Shown here in pieces: positions 7,079 through 13,341 of a stretch of 13,341 nt of DNA (positions are counted from its first letter, which is position 1; each line of letters begins with the position of its first letter). The translations under genes were made by a program, and so were the position numbers. The notes beneath the pieces are model-generated. The model was not told where the DNA came from. It was given only the letters and a program-made list of their open reading frames with translations, and ran no database searches. This DNA comes from Deltaproteobacteria bacterium (GTDB lineage: Bacteria > Myxococcota_A > Bradymonadia > UBA7976 > VGTA01). Location: assembly GCA_016874875.1 (NCBI GenBank), contig VGTA01000025.1:1-13341 (forward strand), in the 5' to 3' direction.

Positions 7079-7926
7079 ATGCCGCAGCTCACGTCCCGCG
7101 ACGGACTCACCCTCCACTACGACGTCACCCCCGCCCCCGCCCCCGTCGCCGTTGCGGTGGTGCTCCACGGGTTTGGCGAGCACAGCGGGCGCTACGCGGC
7201 GCTCTGCGCCGAGCTCAGCGCTTGGGGCGTGACCTCCTACCGCCTCGACTACCGCGGCCACGGGCGCGCCGAGGGGCAGCGCGGGCACGCGCTGCGCTTT
7301 GAGGACTTCGTGGACGACCTCGACGCCGTGGCGGCGGTGGCGGCGCGCGAGCGCCCCGACCTGCCTCACCTGCTGCTGGCGCACTCCCACGGCGGCCTGA
7401 TCGCGCTGCACGCCCTCACGCGCCCCCCCGAGGACTCCCCGTGCCGCTGGGCCGCCGCCGTCCTCAGCTCCCCCTTCTTTGGCATCGCGCTCCCCGTGCC
7501 GCTCTGGAAGCGCGCCCTCGGGCGCGGCCTCAGCCGCCTCATTCCCACGCTCAAGCTCCCCACCAAGATCAGCCCCGAGCTCGTGAGCCACGACCCCGAC
7601 GTGGTGGCCGCCTACAAGACCGACCCGCTCATGAGCTACGTGGCGTCGGCGCGCTGGTTCACCGAGGTGCTCGCCGCCCACGCCCGCGCCCCGCGGCTGG
7701 CGCCCAGCGTCACGCTGCCGCTGCTCGTGCAGGCGGCGGGGGACGACCGCCTCGTGTCCCTCGACGCCACCCGCGCCGTCTTTGGCGCCGTGGGGAGCGC
7801 CCAGAAGCGCCTAATGGTGTATGACGGCCTCTACCACGAGCTGTGGTTCGAGCGCGCGCGTGACCGCGAGGGGGTCCTGCGGGACCTGCGCGCCTTCCTC
7901 GCCCCCTGGCTGTCGCCGCCCACCGC

Positions 7927-7930
<4 letters not shown>
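7079..7930 (+). CDS. Alpha/beta hydrolase, monoacylglycerol lipase / lysophospholipase-like (Hydrolase_4)
   Basis: 283 aa, cytoplasmic, no signal peptide. The family signature LHGFGEHSGRY (29-39) carries the oxyanion-hole segment. LDYRGHGRAEGQRGH (56-70) is the usual second motif. The nucleophile elbow is AHSHGG with Ser103; most relatives have GHSMGG. The acid is Asp223 in GDDRLV and the base His253 in YHELWFE, so the triad is complete at the expected spacing. The expected reaction is hydrolysis of a monoacylglycerol or lysophospholipid ester. A GAGGTG ribosome site ends 6 nt before the ATG. The stop overlaps the start of the kinase gene (ATGA, 7927-7930), so the two are translationally coupled. 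Confidence 0.93.
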
Positions 7931-9633
<1,703 letters not shown>

Positions 9634-9694
9634 GGCGCGCGCCTGTCCCCCGCCTCGCCCCCCGCCTCACATCCTCCAGTGGTCACCGCCCCTT

Positions 9695-11335
9695 ATGCCG
9701 CCCTCACCTCCCCGCCCTGCTCGCCCCCTCTCCCGCGCCGCCTCGCGAGCCCTCCCCAGCGCCCGCGCCCGCGCCCTCTGCGCCCTCGCCCTCTGCGCCC
9801 TCGCCCTCTGCGCCCTCGCCCTCTGCGCCTGCACGCCCTTCAAGGACTACGTCGAGTGCCAAGACGACGACGGCTGCCTCGGCCTCTACATGTGCGGCGC
9901 GACTCAGATCTGTGAGCCTGTGACGCGGGCGCAGAGCCTGCCGAGCGGGGCGCGGCTGCTGTCGGGGGACCTTGAGGGGCACGCGGCGCAGCCGGCGCCG
10001 GTCCTCGGGCTGCTGCTCCCGGGCGCGGGGGACACGCGCGCGCACCTCAGCGACGGGGCGCGCCGAGGCGCGGGGTACGCCGTCGACCTCGCCAAGGAGG
10101 CGGGCTTGCGCGCCCCCATCCTCCTCGAGATGTCGCTCTCGGGGGAGCCGGAGGCGGCGGGGCGCGCCTGGCGGCAGCTCCGCCGCCTCGGCGCCGTGGG
10201 GGTCTTGGCGGCGGGGCTGCGCCCGGCGGAGCTAGCGGCTATCCGCGAGGAGAGCGACGCGGGCGCCCCCGCGCTCATCGCGCTGACGCAGGAGGTGGAC
10301 CTCGCGCCCACCTCGGAGGAGCGCCCCCACCCCACCCTGCTCACGCTCGCCCCGCCCGCGACGCAGCTGCGGCGCCTGCCGCGCCTGCTGCTCGGCGACC
10401 TCGGCGTGGCGCCGGAGCGCGCGCTGCTCGTGTATGACGCGCGCGACGAGGCGCAGCGGCAGGCGGCGGCGGAGGTCACCGACGTGGAGGCGGTGCCCCT
10501 CTCGCGCGGCACCACCGAGGAGCTGCGCGCCGCCCTCGCCGCCCTGCGGCGCGCGCGGTCTGTGGAGGCGCTCCTCTGGCTCAAGAACTCGCCCGAGCGC
10601 GACCTCGTGGACGCCGTGGACGCCCTCAAGGCCGCCGACCTCATCGCCGCCGAGCCCCTTGAGGTGATCACGCCGCAGCGCCCGCTCGGGCAGTCGGCCT
10701 TCCTCTACCAAGACCAGGGCGGGGGCGAGAGCGTGCTGTCGCTGTCGGGGGTCAACCCCTTCGCCAGCTCCGCGGCGGTGCGCGTGTGGTCGGTGGGCGC
10801 CCTAGAGCTCAGCGCCCTGCCCACCTTCGAGGGGCCGCGCCTCAACACGCTCAGCTGGGCGCGCGTGGACCGCGTGGCGGAGCCGAGTCGCGGCGCGCTC
10901 AAGGCGCTCTTCCTCAGCCACTGGGACGCGCAGCTCGACGCCGCCGCCACACCCCTCCTCGCGCGCGCCGCCGACGCCCTCACCGCCGCCCTCCTCGCCG
11001 CCGAGCGCCACGCCGACGACACGGCGGCGTTCCGCGGCGCCCTCAGCGCCCTGTGGTCGGCCGAGGGGGAGGGCGAGTTGGTGGGGCCGTCGCTGGTGAG
11101 TCTCTCGGAGGCGCGCGTGACGCTCGAGGCGAGCGGCGTGGGCGCGCTGCGCTTCTCGGGGGTGGGCGGGCCGCTCACGCAGCGGGGGGGCGCGCTCCTC
11201 TCCTACCCCTACCCCCACGTCACCTGCCGCCTCTTTAGCGAGGAGGCGCCGCAGCTCCTCGTGAGCGACTTCCTCACCTCGCGCGGCGCCGACTACGCGC
11301 TCGGCGCCGACCTCAAGGCGCGCTGCGGGCGATGA
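9695..11335 (+). CDS. Lipoprotein with type 1 periplasmic-binding-protein-like fold
   Basis: 546 aa. An Arg/Pro-rich start and a repeated ALALC hydrophobic core (residues 29-45) lead to a lipobox Leu-Cys-Ala-Cys with probable lipidated Cys46. A short Cys-rich segment follows (Cys55, 61, 67, 73; ECQDDDGCLG...MC...C), of the kind common in myxobacterial surface proteins. From about 100 the pattern VLGLLLPGAGD, SDGARRGAGYAVDLA, GAVGVLAAGL and ALIALTQE, then a second lobe with ERALLVYDARD, resembles Leu/Ile/Val-type or receptor ligand-binding proteins. No transporter genes are adjacent, so a sensory or structural role next to the kinase is more likely than uptake (inference). No Shine-Dalgarno precedes the ATG; the gap to the kinase gene is 61 nt and shows no promoter. 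The 3' end overlaps the converging VWA gene by 23 bp. The fold is assigned by pattern only. Confidence 0.85.
   Translation: MPPSPPRPARPLSRAASRALPSARARALCALALCALALCALALCACTPFKDYVECQDDDGCLGLYMCGATQICEPVTRAQSLPSGARLLSGDLEGHAAQPAPVLGLLLPGAGDTRAHLSDGARRGAGYAVDLAKEAGLRAPILLEMSLSGEPEAAGRAWRQLRRLGAVGVLAAGLRPAELAAIREESDAGAPALIALTQEVDLAPTSEERPHPTLLTLAPPATQLRRLPRLLLGDLGVAPERALLVYDARDEAQRQAAAEVTDVEAVPLSRGTTEELRAALAALRRARSVEALLWLKNSPERDLVDAVDALKAADLIAAEPLEVITPQRPLGQSAFLYQDQGGGESVLSLSGVNPFASSAAVRVWSVGALELSALPTFEGPRLNTLSWARVDRVAEPSRGALKALFLSHWDAQLDAAATPLLARAADALTAALLAAERHADDTAAFRGALSALWSAEGEGELVGPSLVSLSEARVTLEASGVGALRFSGVGGPLTQRGGALLSYPYPHVTCRLFSEEAPQLLVSDFLTSRGADYALGADLKARCGR
9782..9826. repeat. Three 15-bp tandem repeats in the lipoprotein signal peptide
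   Basis: Three perfect copies of GCCCTCGCCCTCTGC (9782-9796, 9797-9811, 9812-9826), preceded by the last 9 bp of a fourth. Each encodes ALALC, together forming the hydrophobic core and part of the lipobox. Every copy adds a cysteine, so several Cys precede the likely lipidation site Cys46. Confidence 0.92.
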
Positions 11336-13031
11336 GCTCGGTGGCGGCGCGCGCCAGCGTCACCAGCTCGCGCATCGCCTCGTCGTCCTCGATCACCGCG
11401 CCGCTCGCCAGCGCCGCCACCGCCTCGAGTCCCTCGCGCGCGTCGCCCTCGGCGAAGGGGCTGAGGCGCAGAATCTCGGCGAACTCGGCGGCGGCGGCGG
11501 CGAAGCGGAGGCGGGGGCTGGCGTCCTCGAGGCGCGCGTGGGCGGCGTCGGCGGGCAGCTCAAAGCGCTGCTCGGTGGCGGCGGCGGTGAAGCCGTCGGC
11601 GGCGGCGGGGTCGGGGGTCTTGCTGCGCACGCGGAGGACGGCGAGCGGGCCGCGCGCGTCGGTGAAGGCGGCGTCGAGCTCGGGCAGCGCGAGGGCGTCG
11701 GCGGCGGGCCCCTCCCCCTCGCCGTAGAGGCTCAGCTCCACGAGGGCGGTGACGGTGTGCCCAGCGCCGATCTCGCCGGCGTCCACGCGGTCGTCGCGGA
11801 AGTCGTCGTCGGCGATGGCGCGGTTCTCGTAGCCGAGGAGGCGGTGGGCGCGCACGGCGAAGGGGTTGACCTCGAGCTGCAGCTTAACGTCCTTGGCGAT
11901 GGTGAAGAGGGTGCTGGTGAGGTTGTAGACGAGGGCGCGGCGCGCCTCCTCGATGCTGTCGATGAAGGCGTAGTTGCCGTTGCCGCGGTCGGCGATCTGC
12001 TCCATCTGGCCGTCGTTGAAGTCGCGCATGCCGAACCCGAGCACGGAGACGGTCACGCCCTCCTCGCGCCGCTCCTCGATGAGGCGGTAGAGCTCCTCGC
12101 CGGTGACGCCTAGGTTAAAATCGCCGTCGGTGCACAGGACCACGCGGTTGATGCCGCCGGTGATAAACGCCTCCTGCGCGAGGTCATAGGCGGTGCGGAT
12201 GCCCGCGGCGCCGTTGGTGCCGCCGCTGGCGTCGAGGGCGTTGATGGCGTTGAGGATTCGGTCGCGCGCCGTGACCTCGGTGGGGCGCAGCACCACGCGG
12301 TCGGCGCCGGCGTAGGTGACGATGGAGAGCGTGTCGGTGGGCTTGAGGTTGTCGAGCAGGAGGCCCATCGAGCGCTTCACGAGTCCGAGCTTGTCGTCGG
12401 CCTGCATGGAGCCTGACACGTCGAGCAGGAAGACGAGGTTGGCGGCGGGGCGGCGGTCGAGGGGGACCTCAAAGCCCTTGACGCCCACGCGCAGGAGGCG
12501 CTTGCCCTCCCCAAACGGCGAGGGCGCCGCCTCGAGCTCCACGCCAAAGGGCCCGGCGGCCTGCTCGGCGGGGGGGGCCTGGCGGTAGTCGAAGTAGTTG
12601 ACGAACTCCTCCACGCGCACGCTCTGGGGCGGGGGCAGCGCGCCGCTCTGGATGTAGCGGCGCGCGATGGAGTAGGAGGCGGTGTCGACGTCCACGGCGA
12701 AGGTGATGAGGTTGTCGTCCCCCGCCTCCACCTCGGGGTTGACTGCCACCTCCTGCGCGGCGGGGTCCTCCCCCTCGGGGTCGTCGAGGGGGACCGCGTC
12801 CGGGGCGTCAACGCCGCCGCCCGCGCCCCCGCTCAGCTCGCTGTAGGACGGGGCGCGGGCGTCGCTCGCCTGCCCAGCCCCCGTGGGGGCGCTGAGCGCG
12901 GCGTCGCTCGCGTCCTGAGCGCCGCACCCCGCGCCGCCCACGGCGAGGGCGAGGGCGACGAGGGTCAAGAGCGGCGCGGTGGCGGCGCGGGGGGGGCGGG
13001 GGGGGCGGGGGGCGGTGAGGGCGTGTCGCAT
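11313..13031 (-). CDS. VWA-domain lipoprotein, YfbK-like (VWF_N - VWA - DUF3520)
   Basis: 572 aa from the ATG at 13031. An Arg/Pro-rich n-region and a hydrophobic core end at VGGAGC (probable lipid Cys36), followed by an acidic Gly/Asp linker. Residues about 105-185 match the N-terminal YfbK domain (ITFAVDVDTASYSIARRYIQ, then VRVEEFVNYFDY). The VWA domain (about 197-380) has an intact metal site: DVSGS (Asp204, Ser206, Ser208), Thr272 in GGTN and Asp302 in TDGDFN. The C-terminus (about 385-565) matches DUF3520. Proteins of this family are envelope-anchored and presumed to bind partners through the metal site; the exact role is unknown. An AGGAG site (plus-strand CTCCT, 13043-13047) lies 11 nt before the ATG. 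The frame is open to 13157, but that would place 42 non-signal residues ahead of the signal peptide. Transcription is likely from the sigma-54-like site at 13141-13157. Confidence 0.93.
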   Translation of the reverse strand: MRHALTAPRPPRPPRAATAPLLTLVALALAVGGAGCGAQDASDAALSAPTGAGQASDARAPSYSELSGGAGGGVDAPDAVPLDDPEGEDPAAQEVAVNPEVEAGDDNLITFAVDVDTASYSIARRYIQSGALPPPQSVRVEEFVNYFDYRQAPPAEQAAGPFGVELEAAPSPFGEGKRLLRVGVKGFEVPLDRRPAANLVFLLDVSGSMQADDKLGLVKRSMGLLLDNLKPTDTLSIVTYAGADRVVLRPTEVTARDRILNAINALDASGGTNGAAGIRTAYDLAQEAFITGGINRVVLCTDGDFNLGVTGEELYRLIEERREEGVTVSVLGFGMRDFNDGQMEQIADRGNGNYAFIDSIEEARRALVYNLTSTLFTIAKDVKLQLEVNPFAVRAHRLLGYENRAIADDDFRDDRVDAGEIGAGHTVTALVELSLYGEGEGPAADALALPELDAAFTDARGPLAVLRVRSKTPDPAAADGFTAAATEQRFELPADAAHARLEDASPRLRFAAAAAEFAEILRLSPFAEGDAREGLEAVAALASGAVIEDDEAMRELVTLARAATELIARSAP

Positions 13032-13055
13032 GATGTGGGGGGCTCCTGTGGGGCG

Positions 13056-13073
13056 CTCGACCGCGAGGTCGAG
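13056..13073. promoter_or_regulatory. Inverted repeat in the VWA-gene leader
   Basis: CTCGACC (13056-13062) and GGTCGAG (13067-13073) flank 4 nt. It lies between the sigma-54-like element and the ribosome site of the VWA gene, about 9 nt from the ribosome site. It is a short hairpin or operator candidate; function unknown. Confidence 0.4.
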
Positions 13074-13140
13074 GGGGGTGTGTTCTGTGGGGTTTCGTGA
13101 GCCTTGAGCGCTCGGGGAGATTCGTTGTAGCATCGGGGTT

Positions 13141-13157
13141 AGCATGGGGTGTGCCAA
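13141..13157 (-). promoter_or_regulatory. Sigma-54-like -24/-12 promoter for the VWA lipoprotein
   Basis: On the minus strand the site reads TTGGCACACCCCATGCT. It matches the sigma-54 consensus YTGGCAC-N5-TTGCW at all but one defined position of that form (ATGC for TTGC), with exactly 10 nt between the GG and GC elements. The start point would fall near 13130, giving a leader of about 100 nt before the ATG at 13031. Alternatively TTGGCA-N17-GATGCT could be read as a weak sigma-70 promoter at the same place. Confidence 0.55.
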
Positions 13158-13201
13158 GCGCCCCGCGCGCCCCGCGCGCCGCGCTTGTCCATCTTAAGCG
13201 C
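13156..13201. repeat. AAGCGC / GCGCTT inverted-repeat cluster between VWA gene and terminal ORF
   Basis: AAGCGC at 13156-13161, GCGCTT at 13181-13186 and AAGCGC at 13196-13201 form overlapping inverted repeats in the divergent intergenic region, directly upstream of the sigma-54-like element. They could be activator sites, but the GC-rich background makes chance copies likely. Confidence 0.3.
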
Positions 13202-13240
13202 AGCCCTGTTCACAGACGGCGCGCCCGCCCCGCCGCTCGC

Positions 13241-13270
13241 GTTAACGCCCGTTCTCGCCCGTTCTCGCCC
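13241..13270. repeat. Three 10-bp direct repeats upstream of the terminal ORF
   Basis: GTTAACGCCC (13241-13250), GTTCTCGCCC (13251-13260) and GTTCTCGCCC (13261-13270) follow each other at exactly one helical turn. They end 24 nt before the ATG of the last gene, just upstream of its ribosome site, which is a plausible regulator position. Confidence 0.55.
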
Positions 13271-13294
13271 GCTCACCCCCGCCGAGGAGCGCCC

Positions 13295-13341
13295 ATGTCC
13301 ACGCCCGCCCCCCCCCTCGCCCCCCCCCCCCCCCCCCCCGC
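13295..13341 (+). CDS. Start of an unidentified gene with poly-proline N-terminus, cut by the window end
   Basis: ATG at 13295 with a GAGGAG ribosome site ending 5 nt before it. The visible codons read MSTPAPPLAPPPPPP and run out at the window edge inside a run of twenty C (13320-13339). Divergent from the VWA gene. Nothing more can be said of its function; a disordered Pro-rich start is common in myxobacterial kinases and regulators. It would be spurious if the reading frame closes soon after the edge. Confidence 0.5.
   Translation, partial: MSTPAPPLAPPPPPP

Noticed and set aside
13032..13157. N-terminal extension of the VWA lipoprotein to 13157
   Set aside because: It would bury the lipoprotein signal peptide 42 residues inside and cover the sigma-54-like site; the ATG at 13031 has an AGGAG upstream.

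Overview
The window is extremely GC-rich (third codon positions almost all G or C) and densely packed with genes. It encodes a receptor-type Ser/Thr kinase, lipoproteins, a 7TM two-component kinase, a YfbK-type VWA lipoprotein and a PUFA/enediyne-like megasynthase. This combination suggests a large-genome, predator- or myxobacterium-like bacterium (Myxococcota or a related deltaproteobacterial line). That assignment is inferred from gene content and base composition; no marker gene is present.

Layout. (1) 1-3618, + strand: the 3' part of an iterative type I polyketide / secondary-lipid synthase subunit with KS (C-terminal part), AT, DH and a fused C-terminal Sfp-type phosphopantetheinyl transferase. 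(2) 3615-6347, - strand: an operon of a NarL-type response regulator followed by a 7TMR-DISM/HisKA_3 sensor kinase. It converges on the synthase, and the two stop codons share one CTAG. (3) 6483-6959, + strand: a CYTH triphosphate-tunnel protein, divergent from the regulator. (4) 7079-11335, + strand: a lysophospholipase/monoacylglycerol-lipase-like hydrolase, translationally coupled (ATGA) to a transmembrane Ser/Thr kinase, then a lipoprotein that looks like a type 1 periplasmic binding protein. (5) 11313-13031, - strand: a VWA-domain (YfbK-like) lipoprotein, overlapping the previous gene tail to tail and preceded by a good sigma-54-like -24/-12 element. (6) 13295 to the end, + strand: the first codons of another gene, ending in a C20 homopolymer.

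How it fits together. The synthase would make a polyketide or polyunsaturated-type lipid with partners encoded outside the window, and it carries its own carrier-protein activating enzyme. The remaining genes are mostly envelope and signalling functions: a two-component pair, and a lipase / kinase / binding-lipoprotein group that may form one sensing unit (inference). Two divergent or adjacent transcription units (the regulator operon and the lipase-kinase group) share an identical spaced motif, TTGCGTTCAC-N13-TACTCC. It looks like a common promoter and may couple their expression.

A recurring theme is in-frame simple-sequence expansion: G12/G14 tracts in the synthase linker, 12-bp repeats in the kinase signal peptide, 15-bp repeats in the lipoprotein signal peptide, 30-bp repeats in the Ser/Thr kinase, hexamers in the histidine-kinase ATPase domain, and poly-proline in the last ORF. 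I found no tRNA, rRNA, CRISPR, IS element or phage gene. The nearest thing to a new system is the lipase-kinase-binding-lipoprotein cluster together with its shared promoter motif.
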